The notes below the pieces were generated by a model, which was given only the letters and a program-made list of their open reading frames with translations, did no database searches and had not been told where the DNA came from. A stretch of DNA of 64,000 nucleotides from Clavibacter sp. B3I6 (lineage in GTDB: Bacteria; Actinomycetota; Actinomycetes; Actinomycetales; Microbacteriaceae): assembly GCF_030816895.1 (NCBI RefSeq), contig NZ_JAUSYL010000001.1, forward strand, positions 1,612,001 to 1,676,000, written 5' to 3'. Shown here piece after piece: positions 42,301 to 50,549 of this stretch. Numbering within the stretch: position 1 is the stretch's first letter; each line of letters starts with the position of its first letter. The position numbers were made by a program, and so were the translations under genes.

Positions 42301-43364
42301 CCACGATCCGCGACGGTGCCTTCCTCGCCGACGACACCCTCGTCGCCGGCTACGAGCTCGGCGGCGGCTGGATGCGCGTCGCCCGCGCCGAGATCGGCCA
42401 GCGCGCGTTCCTCGGCAACTCGGGCATGGCGGGTCCCGGGCACAAGGTGCCGAAGGACGGCCTCGTCGCCGTGCTCTCGGCGGCGCCCACGAAGTCGAAG
42501 GCCGGATCCTCCTGGCTCGGCTCCCCGCCCGTGCGGCTCCGGCGCACGGTGGCCGCGGCCGACGACGCGCGCACGTTCCGCCCGCCGACGCGCCTCCGCG
42601 TCGCCCGGATCCTCTGGGAGCTGCTGCGCGTCGTGCCCGTGATCGTGACGTGCGCCATCGGCCTGGCCGTGCTCGTGACCCTCGCGGCCCTCACCGAGGC
42701 GTGGGGCCCGCTCGTCGCGTTCCTGCTCGGCGGCGTGGTGCTGCTGGTGGCGGGAGCCGCCGCGGCGGGCATCTCGACGGCCGCCAAGTGGATCCTCATC
42801 GGCCGCGTCCGCCCGGAGGAGCACCCGCTGTGGTCGTCGTTCGTGTGGCGCAGCGAGGTGTCGGACGTGTTCACCGAGATGGTGGCCGCGCCCTGGTTCG
42901 CGTCGTCGGCCGCCGGCACGCCCGCGCTCGTCTGGTGGCTGCGCAGCCTCGGCGCGCGGATCGGGTCGGGCGTCTGGTGCGACTCGCACTGGCTGCCCGA
43001 GGCGGACCTCGTGACGCTGGGGGACGCGTCGACGGTCAACCGCGGGTGCGTCGTGCAGACGCATCTGTTCCATGATCGGATCATGAGCATGGACACCGTC
43101 ACCCTCGACGCGGGTGCGACCCTCGGGCCGCACAGCGTCATCCTCCCCGCGGCGCGCATCGGCCCGCAGGCCACCGTCGGCCCCGCGAGCCTCGTGATGC
43201 GCGGCGAGCTGGTGCCCGAGGCGAGCCGTTGGAGCGGCAACCCCATCGGACCGTGGCGCGAGGTCAAGACGGGTCGCTACCTCCCCGCCGCCGCGACGGC
43301 CGTCGCCGTCGCCGCTCCCGCTCCCGCCGACCCCGCCGCGCGCGCGACCGCCGGGCCCCGGTGA
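39309..43364 (+). CDS. Pls/PosA-type non-ribosomal peptide synthetase
   Basis: A 1351-residue synthetase with the layout of epsilon-poly-lysine synthetase-like proteins. Residues about 20-515 are an adenylation domain: FTSGSTGTPKG (185-195), FDASCEEMWLAW, NTYGPTEATV (from 322), GRADDQVKVGGRRIELGEIE (from 422) and SGKVDR near 510. A carrier domain follows with FFDLGGGSLSAAQLV, the phosphopantetheine Ser567. The rest is a membrane-embedded terminal region (TIGR02353-like) with about six transmembrane segments in pairs and three hexapeptide-repeat modules. There is no condensation or thioesterase domain. By family analogy it joins one amino acid iteratively into a short homopolymer; the amino acid is unknown. 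Coupled (GTGA) to the M1 peptidase. Confidence 0.88.
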   Translation: MPESSPEAATPHDDAAQLVLDRADAVTPPRTLVDVLRATVAEHPDASAIEDGEGALSYRELMARVVQVAASLREAGVGKGDRVGIRMPSGSRDLYVTVLGVLASGAAYVPVDADDPDERARLVFGEARVAGVVTGTGAFTPRTADPDAAEAAALRVLPAAAAHASTSALPLVAPPAPEDDAWIIFTSGSTGTPKGVAVSHRSAAAFVDAEARLFLRDEPIGPGDRVLAGLSVAFDASCEEMWLAWRHGACLVPAPRSLVRSGMDLGPWLTTHGVTIVSTVPTLAALWPAESLENVRLLIFGGEACPPELGQRLATDGREVWNTYGPTEATVVACAAPLGGSGPVRIGLPLDGWTLAVVDAEGARVPEGGVGELIIGGVGLARYLDPAKDAEKYAPFPALGWDRAYRSGDLVRFEAAGLVFQGRADDQVKVGGRRIELGEIEAALQDLDDVQGAAVAVQTTGAGNPVLVGYLVPRDPAAFSREDAVQRLRVALPAALVPLIGVVESLPTRTSGKVDRAALPWPLPGAAGDEGADLDAELRPLAEMWSAALGTSVASADANFFDLGGGSLSAAQLVARIRTVDPEFTVADVYAHPRLGAMHAAIAGRAPRAERSGPRVDVTPTPRRTQWIQTLLGAPLLALQSLRWLALLLTASALLRPLGGFDALPDVSWWLLVPGLLLFATPFGRMAISAVAARLLLRGLTPGDHPRGGRWHLRIWLAEQIAQQIGAVGLAGAPWITYYARALGARIADDVDLHTLPPVTGMLRIGRGASVEPEVDLSGYWIDGDTVRVGAVRIGAGSTVGTRSTLLPGTRIGKGAEIAPGSAVFGRVPAGQRWAGSPAAREGRARVWWPEHRPPRGTRWVAAYGVASVATALVPVVAFVAGGGILAVAIRGSADLGDVWWRGLGALVPAVLATGIVLALLVVGSVRLLGLGVTEGVHGVRSRVGWQLWSTERLLDLARTVLFPLYAGLFTPVWLRLLGARVGKDVEASTVLLIPAMTTIRDGAFLADDTLVAGYELGGGWMRVARAEIGQRAFLGNSGMAGPGHKVPKDGLVAVLSAAPTKSKAGSSWLGSPPVRLRRTVAAADDARTFRPPTRLRVARILWELLRVVPVIVTCAIGLAVLVTLAALTEAWGPLVAFLLGGVVLLVAGAAAAGISTAAKWILIGRVRPEEHPLWSSFVWRSEVSDVFTEMVAAPWFASSAAGTPALVWWLRSLGARIGSGVWCDSHWLPEADLVTLGDASTVNRGCVVQTHLFHDRIMSMDTVTLDAGATLGPHSVILPAARIGPQATVGPASLVMRGELVPEASRWSGNPIGPWREVKTGRYLPAAATAVAVAAPAPADPAARATAGPR

Positions 43365-44668
43365 GGGCCCCGGTCTCGTCCGGCGACGACTACACCCCCG
43401 AGGTCGGATCCTCCGCGTACGCGGTCGAGCGCTACGACCTCGAGCTCGACTACCGCGTGGCCCGCAACCGCCTCAAGGCGCGGGCGGTCCTCACGGCCGT
43501 CGCGCGCGAGCCGCTCGCCCGGTTCGAGCTCGACCTCACGGGCCTCCGCGCGACGGACGTGCGCGTCGACGGCCGGCGCGAGACCCGGCACGTGCAGCGC
43601 GGCGGACGCCTCGTCGTCACGCCGGCTGAGCCGATTGCCGCGGGCGCGACCTTCGCGGTCGACGTCGCCTACTCGGGCGAGCCGGGCCCGCGCCGCACCG
43701 TGTGGGGCGAGCTCGGCTGGGAGGAGCTCGGCGACGGCGTGCTCGTCGCGTCGCAGCCGAGCGGCGCGTCGACCTGGTTCCCCTGCAACGACCGGCCCGA
43801 CGACCGGGCCGCGTACCGCGTGCGCGTGACGTGCGAGGTCGACTACGCCGTCGTCGCGAGCGGCCGGCTGCTCTCCCGCGTGGAGCGCTCGGGCCGCGCG
43901 ACCTGGACCTACGCGCAGGACGCGCCGACCGCGCCGTACCTCGCGACCGTGCAGATCGGCCGGTACGCGGAGAAGCGCCTGCCCGCCGGATCCACCGAGG
44001 CCGTCTTCGCGTACCCGCGCCCCCGCGAGGCGCGCGTGCTCGCCGACCTCGCGCCCGTGCCGCGCATGATGGCGTTCTTCGAGACGCTGTTCGGGCCGTA
44101 CCCGTTCGGCGAGTACCGGGTGGTCGTCACCGACGACGAGCTGGAGATCCCGCTCGAGGCGCAGGCGATGGCGGTGCTCGGCGCGAACCACGCCGACGGC
44201 ACGGGCGGATCCGAGCGCCTCGTCGCCCACGAGCTCGCGCACCAGTGGTTCGGCAACGCGGTGGGCCTCGCGTCGTGGCGGCACATCTGGCTCAACGAGG
44301 GCTTCGCCTGCTACGCCGAGTGGCTGTGGTCGGAGGAGTCGGGCGGTCCGTCGGCGGATCAGCTCGCGCGCGAGCACCACGCGCGCCTCGTCCGCGAGGG
44401 GTCGCGGCTGGCGATCGGCGATCCCGGGCCCGACGCGATGTTCGACGACGTCGTCTACAAGCGCGGCGCCCTCGCGCTGCACGCGCTCCGGCTGACGCTC
44501 GGCGAGACGGCCTGGCGCGAGCTGCTGCTGCGGTGGACGGATCCGACGTGGACGGCGCCGCGCACCACCGCCGACCTCGTCGGCGCGGCCGGCGACGCGG
44601 GAGCCCTGCTGCGCGCGTGGCTCGCGGGCGGGCCGCTGCCCGCGCTGCCGCGGGTGGGGCGGCGCTGA
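43361..44668 (+). CDS. M1 family zinc metallopeptidase
   Basis: A 435-residue gluzincin. HELAHQWFGN gives zinc ligands His290 and His294 with catalytic Glu291; Glu313 in LNEGFACYAE is the third ligand, at the classical spacing. The N-terminal beta domain (about 15-200) and SQPSGASTWFPCND are typical of aminopeptidase N. The exopeptidase GAMEN loop is replaced by IPLEAQAM. It is shorter than full aminopeptidase N (about 850), lacking the C-terminal helical domain. GTG 43361 overlaps the synthetase stop, so both are made together; it may trim or degrade the synthetase product. No signal peptide. Confidence 0.88.
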   Translation: MRAPVSSGDDYTPEVGSSAYAVERYDLELDYRVARNRLKARAVLTAVAREPLARFELDLTGLRATDVRVDGRRETRHVQRGGRLVVTPAEPIAAGATFAVDVAYSGEPGPRRTVWGELGWEELGDGVLVASQPSGASTWFPCNDRPDDRAAYRVRVTCEVDYAVVASGRLLSRVERSGRATWTYAQDAPTAPYLATVQIGRYAEKRLPAGSTEAVFAYPRPREARVLADLAPVPRMMAFFETLFGPYPFGEYRVVVTDDELEIPLEAQAMAVLGANHADGTGGSERLVAHELAHQWFGNAVGLASWRHIWLNEGFACYAEWLWSEESGGPSADQLAREHHARLVREGSRLAIGDPGPDAMFDDVVYKRGALALHALRLTLGETAWRELLLRWTDPTWTAPRTTADLVGAAGDAGALLRAWLAGGPLPALPRVGRR

Positions 44669-44706
44669 GGCGTCCGACAGGGAGAGCCTCGGCTGGTGGA
44701 TCGTTC

Positions 44707-45318
44707 TTACACTTCGGGCCGATGTATGACGACGATGGCGCTGCTCGACTCTCCTGTCGGCCCGGTCTCGCGCTGGGCTAGGGCCGTGACCAGATCGCTT
44801 CCGAGCTCCACGTCGACCACCCGGTAGCGCTCGTCCTCGCCGTCGATCCACGCGGCCATCCCGGTCGCGTCGCTCGCGAAGAGGACCAGCGACGGATCCA
44901 CGAGCAGCCCGCGCCCGTCGGCCTTCAGCACGGCCTCGATCCGCACCCACTCCGCGAGGGTGATCCCCGGCGGCGCCTCCCGGCCGCGCGGCTCCGCGTC
45001 GATCCCGATCGGCCCGTGCTCGCTCACCGCGACGACGACCGCGTCACCCGCGTGCGCGACGCTCGCGTGCAGGCCGTCGAGCGCGCGCGATCCGCCGAGC
45101 ACCGGCCGCCCGTGCGGCCCGCCGCAGGTCGCGCAGCGGGCGCGCACGGTGACGTCGGCCGGATCCGCGCCCACGAGCTCCGCAGCGAGCGCCCGGAGCG
45201 CGTCCCGGCCCGCGGCGGTGCGGGCGGGGCGGGACGCGTCCGGCGCGACCGGGACGCGGGCGACGCGGACGGCCTCGCGCCCCGCCCCGGCGCGCGCGAT
45301 CACGGCGGTCTCGTCCAT
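44707..45318 (-). CDS. 4'-phosphopantetheinyl transferase superfamily protein (Sfp-like)
   Basis: A 203-residue enzyme that moves phosphopantetheine from CoA to a carrier-protein serine. Motifs: GRPVLGGS, VSVAHAGDAVVVAVS-like SVAHAGD, GIDAEPRG (magnesium-binding Asp/Glu) and EWVRIEAVLKADGRGL (the W-x-x-K-E-A block with Ile for Lys). It is convergent with the synthetase-peptidase pair and is the obvious activator of the carrier Ser567. The C-terminal half after the motif is short and ends in a beta segment. Confidence 0.85.
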   Translation of the reverse strand: MDETAVIARAGAGREAVRVARVPVAPDASRPARTAAGRDALRALAAELVGADPADVTVRARCATCGGPHGRPVLGGSRALDGLHASVAHAGDAVVVAVSEHGPIGIDAEPRGREAPPGITLAEWVRIEAVLKADGRGLLVDPSLVLFASDATGMAAWIDGEDERYRVVDVELGSDLVTALAQRETGPTGESSSAIVVIHRPEV

Positions 45319-45483
45319 GCGCTCATCGTGGCAGGCGCCGGAGGAGGGCGACCGCCCGTCGGCGTCGCGTCCGCGGTGTCCCGGTCGTCCGCGGGGCCGC
45401 CACGCCGCCGCCTCCCGGCGACGCGGTGATGACGGAGCACGGGATCACGAGCCTCGCGTCCGACGACGGCAGCACGCCGTCGG

Positions 45484-46713
45484 TCAGAGGAGCGCGGGGG
45501 CGCGCCTCCGGTCCTCGTGGCGGGCGGAGATGGACGCCCCGAGCAGGACCAGCCGGAGCGTGCGCTCGGCGGCGTCCTGGAGGAGCCGCTCGCCCTGGTC
45601 GACGGCGTCGCTTAGGGGCATGGGGATGGTCATGATGGACGCGATCGCGTCGATGCCGATGTCGTGGACCGCGGGCGCGCCCTCCCCGATCGACCCGGCG
45701 ATGGCCAGCACGGGCACGCCCGCGCGCTGGGCCCGCGCCGCGATCTCGGCCGGCACCTTCCCGCGGGGCGTCTGGTAGTCGATCGCCCCCTCGGCGGTGA
45801 TGACGAGGTCGGCGCGCGCGATCAGGCCGTCCAGGTCGATGGAGCCGAGACCCACGCCCAGCAGCGCGTCGAACCGCGACACGAGGCGGGCGCCCAGCCC
45901 GGCGGCGAGGCCGGCCCCGAGGCCTCCGGACGCTCCCGTCCCGCCGCCGAGGCGGAGGTCGAGGCCGGCGGCGTGCGGCGCATCCCGCGCGAGGACCGCG
46001 GCCCACGTCTCGAGCGCGTCGGAGAGCCGCTCGACCTGGTCGGGGGTGGCGCCCTTCTGCGGGCCGAAGACGCGGGCCACGCCGCGGTCGCCGCAGAGGA
46101 CGTTGTGGATGTTGCACGCGACCACGACCTCGATCGTCGCGAGGCGGGGATCCAGGCCGCGGAGGTCGACCTCGTGCAGGCGGGCGAGGTGCTGCCCGCC
46201 GTCGGGGAGCTCCTGGCCCTCCGCGTCGAGCAGGCGGGCGCCCAGCGCGGACAGCGCACCGGCGCCGCCGTCGGAGGTGCCCGAGTCGCCGCATCCGACG
46301 ATGATCGTGGTCGCGCCGTCGTCGAGGGCCGCGAGGATGAGCTCGCCGACGCCGCGGGTGGTCGTGCGCCCCGGATCGCGGTCGTCGCGCGGCACGAGCC
46401 GGAGTCCCGCCGCCGCGGCCATCTCCACGACGGCCGTGGAGCGGGCGCTCCCCCCGAGGCGCGCCCAGTGCGCGTCGAGCGCCTGTCCGACCGGTCCGGT
46501 CACGCGGGCGGCCACGAGGTCCCCGCCCGTTGTCCGCGCGAGCATCTCGGCGGTGCCCTCCCCGCCGTCGGGGATGGGCACGAGGTCGAGGTGGACGCCG
46601 GGGAGCACGCGGCGCACTCCGGCGCCGATCGCCCGGGCGACGGTCGCGGCGTCGAGGCTCTCCTTGAACCCGCTGGGGGCGATGAGGATGCGGTGGGGCA
46701 CGTTCATGGACAT
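45484..46713 (-). CDS. Glycerate kinase
   Basis: A 409-residue type I glycerate 2-kinase (GlxK/GarK family), making 2- or 3-phosphoglycerate from D-glycerate and ATP. Signature segments are LIAPSGFKESLDA, PIPDGGEGTAEML, VGCGDSGTSDGGAGALSALGA, FGPQKGA and LVITAEGAIDYQT. About 25 extra residues at the C-terminus are basic. It lies 49 bases downstream of the SLC13-type permease, same strand, suggesting the permease brings in a glycerate-yielding acid. Confidence 0.92.
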   Translation of the reverse strand: MSMNVPHRILIAPSGFKESLDAATVARAIGAGVRRVLPGVHLDLVPIPDGGEGTAEMLARTTGGDLVAARVTGPVGQALDAHWARLGGSARSTAVVEMAAAAGLRLVPRDDRDPGRTTTRGVGELILAALDDGATTIIVGCGDSGTSDGGAGALSALGARLLDAEGQELPDGGQHLARLHEVDLRGLDPRLATIEVVVACNIHNVLCGDRGVARVFGPQKGATPDQVERLSDALETWAAVLARDAPHAAGLDLRLGGGTGASGGLGAGLAAGLGARLVSRFDALLGVGLGSIDLDGLIARADLVITAEGAIDYQTPRGKVPAEIAARAQRAGVPVLAIAGSIGEGAPAVHDIGIDAIASIMTIPMPLSDAVDQGERLLQDAAERTLRLVLLGASISARHEDRRRAPALL

Positions 46714-46762
46714 GGGACTACCTCGGGCTCGGTCGGGCGGGCGGGCGGGCGTGGCGGGCGGG

Positions 46763-48295
46763 TCAGGGGAGGAAGAGGGGCAGGCCCAGCAGCGGCCAGA
46801 CCCACCAGGCGAAGGCGGCGATGATCGCGAGCATGACCGGGCCGAGGACCGCCGAGAGCCGGAGGAGCTGCGACGGCTGGAAGCCGGGGACCCCCTCGAC
46901 GGCCGCGAACATCGCGACGGGCTTGGCCGAGCTCGTGAGGGTGTGGCAGAAGCCGGCCGCGGCCGTGGAGGCGAAGGCCGCCGCGGCGGGATCGACGCCG
47001 ACGCCCGGGGCGAGGGCGACCACGATGGGCACGAGCGCCGCCGAGCGCGCCGAGCGGGACTGGATGACCAGGTGGGCCGCGAGGGAGACGGCGATCACGG
47101 CGACCACGAACACGGGGCCCGCGGCACCGCCCAGCGCCCCGAGCGGCGCGAAGGCGCCCTGGGCCAGCCACTCGGCCGCGCCCGTCGAGGTGAGCGCGGT
47201 GCCGAGCGTCAGGGTCGCGGCGAGGAACAGGATCAGCGTCCACGGCACCGCCTTGAGCGCCTTGCCGAGCGACGTCGACCCGTAGCGGGGCGACGTGGCG
47301 ACGAGGGCGCCGAGGAGGGCGACGATGGCCGGGTGCAGTCCGTGCAGGGGCTCGGTGCACCAGAGCACGATGACGGCGGCCAGGAGGAGCGCGGCCCGCG
47401 ACTCGACCGCGGTGAGCGCGCCCGAGACGGGCGTGGGCGCGTCCGCCTCGAAGTCGCCCAGGTCGATCGACAGGTGCCGGCGCCGGTCGCTGCGGTCCGT
47501 GAACAGGAGGAGCACGATCTCGCACGCGACGTGGGAGCTGACGAGCGCCACGGGCAGCCCGAGCAGCATCCACCGGACGAAGTCGAATCCCGTCCCCGTC
47601 GCCGTCTCGACGATCTGGCTCGTGATCAGGTGGGCGCCGGCGCCGAGGAGCGACGCCGCCGCGGACAGCAGGATGACCGTGGGGAACAGGAGCGACAGGG
47701 CGACGACGATCCGCGCCCGGTCGGCGAGGACGCGCGCGAGGGCGAGGAACACGGGGAGCGCGAGGGCGGCCCGTCCGGACGTCGCCGGCACGGCGAAGGT
47801 CGTGACGACCAGCGAGGCCGTGACCAGGTGGAACAGCTGGCGCGGCGTCCTCGCCCCCACCATCACGCTCGCGGCGCCGCGGAGCGCCAGTCCCGACGAG
47901 GCCACCCCCGACGCGATGACGAAGGCCGCGAGCAGGAGCCAGACCGTCTCGTCGCCCAGGGACTGGAACAGCTCGTCCGTGTCGATGACGCCCATGACCA
48001 CGAGGGCGGTGGCGGCGCCGAGGGCCACGTAGGTGTCGTCGACGGGCGTGAAGATCCAGAACCAGACGGCGAGCACGAACACGACCAGGGCGGCCGCCGC
48101 CGCGCCGTCGAGCCCGGCTCCGGGGCGGGACACCGTGGACGCGAGCAGGACGACGACGACGATCCCGGCGATCGCGCCGAGGATGCGGGGCGTCCTCCGC
48201 GCCGTGAAGAGGCTGCGGAGGTCGCGGCCGGTGGCCGGGTCGCCCGCGGGCGGGTCCGGCGGCGGCGGGGTGGTGGCGTACCTCGTCTCGCTCAC
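46763..48295 (-). CDS. SLC13/DASS family anion permease
   Basis: A 510-residue transporter with about twelve membrane segments after a 35-residue cytoplasmic tail. Family features include LGAATALVVMGVID, VWLLLAAFVIASGVASSG, TSGRAALALPVF and the second-half repeat SLAAHLVIQSRSARSAALVP and GFCHTLTSSAKPVAM, carrying the SNT-like substrate loops in variant form. It should import or exchange di- or monocarboxylates or sulfate-like anions. Its ATG overlaps the response-regulator stop (ATGA), making it the output gene of the two-component system. Confidence 0.86.
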   Translation of the reverse strand: MSETRYATTPPPPDPPAGDPATGRDLRSLFTARRTPRILGAIAGIVVVVLLASTVSRPGAGLDGAAAAALVVFVLAVWFWIFTPVDDTYVALGAATALVVMGVIDTDELFQSLGDETVWLLLAAFVIASGVASSGLALRGAASVMVGARTPRQLFHLVTASLVVTTFAVPATSGRAALALPVFLALARVLADRARIVVALSLLFPTVILLSAAASLLGAGAHLITSQIVETATGTGFDFVRWMLLGLPVALVSSHVACEIVLLLFTDRSDRRRHLSIDLGDFEADAPTPVSGALTAVESRAALLLAAVIVLWCTEPLHGLHPAIVALLGALVATSPRYGSTSLGKALKAVPWTLILFLAATLTLGTALTSTGAAEWLAQGAFAPLGALGGAAGPVFVVAVIAVSLAAHLVIQSRSARSAALVPIVVALAPGVGVDPAAAAFASTAAAGFCHTLTSSAKPVAMFAAVEGVPGFQPSQLLRLSAVLGPVMLAIIAAFAWWVWPLLGLPLFLP

Positions 48296-48957
48296 CGGAG
48301 CCGGTATCCCGCGCCGCGGACGGTCTCGACCCGGGCCGCCCCGATCTTCGCCCGCAGGGCGCGGACGTAGGCGTCGACCACGTTCGAGGCGGGATCGAAG
48401 TCCTGCCCCCAGATGGCGCCGAGGATCTGGTCCCGGGACAGCACCTGCCCGGGGTGCCGGAGGAACAGCTCGAGCAGCGCGAACTCGCGCGGGGTGAGGT
48501 CGTGGGTGTCCGGCCCGATCTGCACGCGGCGACCGCGGACGTCGACGACCATGCCGTCGTGGACGAGCTTGGCCTCCGGCGTCAGGCGCTCGAAGTCGTC
48601 CAGCCGGAGCCGGACGCGCGCGAGCAGCTCGGCGAACTGGAACGGCTTGGACATGTAGTCGCTCGCGCCGCCCTCGAGACCGCTGACGGTGTCGACGACC
48701 GAGTCCCGTGCCGTGAGGACGATCACGGGCACGTCGACCGCCTCGCCGCGGAGCTGGAACAGGACGGTGAAGCCGTCCATCACGGGCAGGCCGATGTCGA
48801 GCACGACGAGGTCGAACCGTCCGGACCGCGCCATGAGGAGCGCGGTCTCGCCGTCCCCGACCACGGTGGTCTCGTACCCGGCCCCGCGGAGGCCGCGGCC
48901 GATGAAGGTGGCGATGTTCCGGTCGTCCTCCGCGATCAGCACGCTCTTCGCCCTCAT
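48292..48957 (-). CDS. OmpR/PhoB-type response regulator
   Basis: A 221-residue regulator. The receiver has LIAEDDRNIA, phosphoacceptor Asp54 in VVLDIGLPVMDG, VLTARDS and Lys in YMSKPF. The C-terminal winged helix includes HDLTPREFALLELFLRHPG and the end motif VRGAGYRLR. It is coupled on both sides by ATGA overlaps: to the kinase upstream and to the SLC13 permease downstream. Direct repeats of ATGAAGG with an 11-base period before the first gene of the operon fit its binding mode. Confidence 0.94.
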   Translation of the reverse strand: MRAKSVLIAEDDRNIATFIGRGLRGAGYETTVVGDGETALLMARSGRFDLVVLDIGLPVMDGFTVLFQLRGEAVDVPVIVLTARDSVVDTVSGLEGGASDYMSKPFQFAELLARVRLRLDDFERLTPEAKLVHDGMVVDVRGRRVQIGPDTHDLTPREFALLELFLRHPGQVLSRDQILGAIWGQDFDPASNVVDAYVRALRAKIGAARVETVRGAGYRLR

Positions 48958-50549
48958 GGCGCGGCCCCGTCCTCGGGCGCGGGCGCCGGCTCGTCGCCCG
49001 CGTCGCGGGCCGCGGTCGGCGCCGGGACGGTGATGCCGAAGGTCGCGCCGTGCCCCGGCGTGCTGGTGAGCCAGGCCGAGCCGCGGTGCGCGTCCGCGAT
49101 GGCGCGCACGATGGCGAGCCCGAGCCCGGCGCCGTCGCGCTGCCCGGATCCGGAGCCGTGCTGCGGGGGCGCGTCGTTCGCGCTGCCGTGGTGGAACCGC
49201 TCGAAGATCCGGCTGGCCTCGTGCTCCTCGACGCCGGGTCCGTCGTCGGCCACCCAGAACACGACCACGCGGTCCGCCGCCCGGCCCTCGAACCGCGACC
49301 CGAGCCGGACCGTGGATCCCGTCGCCGTGTACTGCACGGCGTTCGCGGCGAGCTGGAGGACCGCCTGGGTCACGCGCTGCTCGTCCACGCGGATCGTCCC
49401 CTCCGCGATCTCCATGAGCCGCCAGCGCCGGTCGCCGAGCGCCTGCGCCTTCGTCTCGACGTCCAGGGTGAGGGACGTGGCGTCCACCTCCTGGACCTTG
49501 ACGAAGTTGGGCTGCTCCGCGCGGGCGAGCATCAGGAGGTCCGACACGATGCGCCCCATGCGGGCGAGCTCCGTGTCGACGAGGCGCAGGGTCTCGGCCC
49601 GCCTCTCCGGCTCGCTCTCGAGCAGCTCCAGGTGCCCGCGGACGACCGTGATCGGCGTCCGGAGCTCGTGGCTGGCGTCGTCGACGAACTTCTGCTGCGT
49701 GGTCGACGCCCGCTCGAGCCGGTCGAGCATCGCGTTGAACGTCTCGGCGACGGCCGAGATGTCGTCGCGGCCGCTCACGGGCACCCGCCCGGTCAGGTCG
49801 TGCTCGGTGATGTCCTTCGCCACCTGGTGCACCTGCCGGATCGGGGCGAGGATCTGGCCGGCGACCAGCCACGCGATGACCGAGCTGAGCAGCAGGCCGC
49901 CCAGCGCGACCCACGCGATGGTGACGACGGCGTCGTCGACCCCGTCCCGCTCCTGGTCGGTGAACTGCGCGATGACGAGCGCTCCGGTCTCCGACCCGAC
50001 GACGAACTCCGCACGGCCCCAGCGGACCGGCCCGTCCTCGGTCTCGGGGAGGGAGCCGGAGCGCTGCCGCGGGTCCAGCATGTCCTCCAGCAGGTCGTCG
50101 GCGTCGGCGAGGTCGGGGGTGGATCCGCGGTCCGGCGTCTGCGTGCCGACGACCTGCGTGCCGATCACGCCGGCCATCGACTCCCCGGTGCCGGGCGACT
50201 GCCGCGCGAGGTAGGTGGCGAGCAGCCGCTCGGCCGAGCCGAACGGCCGCGTGGTCGTCGGGTCGACGCCCTCCGTCGCGAAGCGGGCGAACTCGTCGAA
50301 CTCCTGCGCGATCTCGGCGTTGGCGTCCTGCTCGACCTGCGTGAGGAAGATGCTCCGGGCGGTCACCGTCACGGCGATCAGCGCCATCATCGTGGTCAGG
50401 AGGATCCAGCCGGTGATCCGCCACCGCGCGGGGATCGAGGATCCGCGTTGGACGGACGCCGCCGGGGAGGCCGGGGCCGCCGCCGTGACGCCCGCCGCCG
50501 GACGGGGCGCGGGGCTAGTCGTCGGTGTCGCTGCCGATGTCGTCGTCAT
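48954..50549 (-). CDS. Membrane sensor histidine kinase
   Basis: A 531-residue kinase. After an Ala/Pro/Thr-rich cytoplasmic tail, membrane segment one (about 45-65) leads to an extracellular domain of some 140 residues, segment two (about 208-230) and a HAMP linker. The dimerisation motif DDASHELRTP follows with phosphorylated His294, then NAVQYTATG (N-box), DDGPGVEEH and GAGLGLAIVRAI (G-boxes). The ATG (complement 50547-50549) follows GGGAGGCGACG and is preferred over an upstream start. It overlaps the small acidic protein gene by 35 bases and is coupled to the response regulator. Confidence 0.9.
   Translation of the reverse strand: MTTTSAATPTTSPAPRPAAGVTAAAPASPAASVQRGSSIPARWRITGWILLTTMMALIAVTVTARSIFLTQVEQDANAEIAQEFDEFARFATEGVDPTTTRPFGSAERLLATYLARQSPGTGESMAGVIGTQVVGTQTPDRGSTPDLADADDLLEDMLDPRQRSGSLPETEDGPVRWGRAEFVVGSETGALVIAQFTDQERDGVDDAVVTIAWVALGGLLLSSVIAWLVAGQILAPIRQVHQVAKDITEHDLTGRVPVSGRDDISAVAETFNAMLDRLERASTTQQKFVDDASHELRTPITVVRGHLELLESEPERRAETLRLVDTELARMGRIVSDLLMLARAEQPNFVKVQEVDATSLTLDVETKAQALGDRRWRLMEIAEGTIRVDEQRVTQAVLQLAANAVQYTATGSTVRLGSRFEGRAADRVVVFWVADDGPGVEEHEASRIFERFHHGSANDAPPQHGSGSGQRDGAGLGLAIVRAIADAHRGSAWLTSTPGHGATFGITVPAPTAARDAGDEPAPAPEDGAAP

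Noticed and set aside
39309..43364. Full multimodular non-ribosomal peptide cluster
   Set aside because: No condensation, thioesterase or second module is present; the architecture is the single-module Pls/PosA type.
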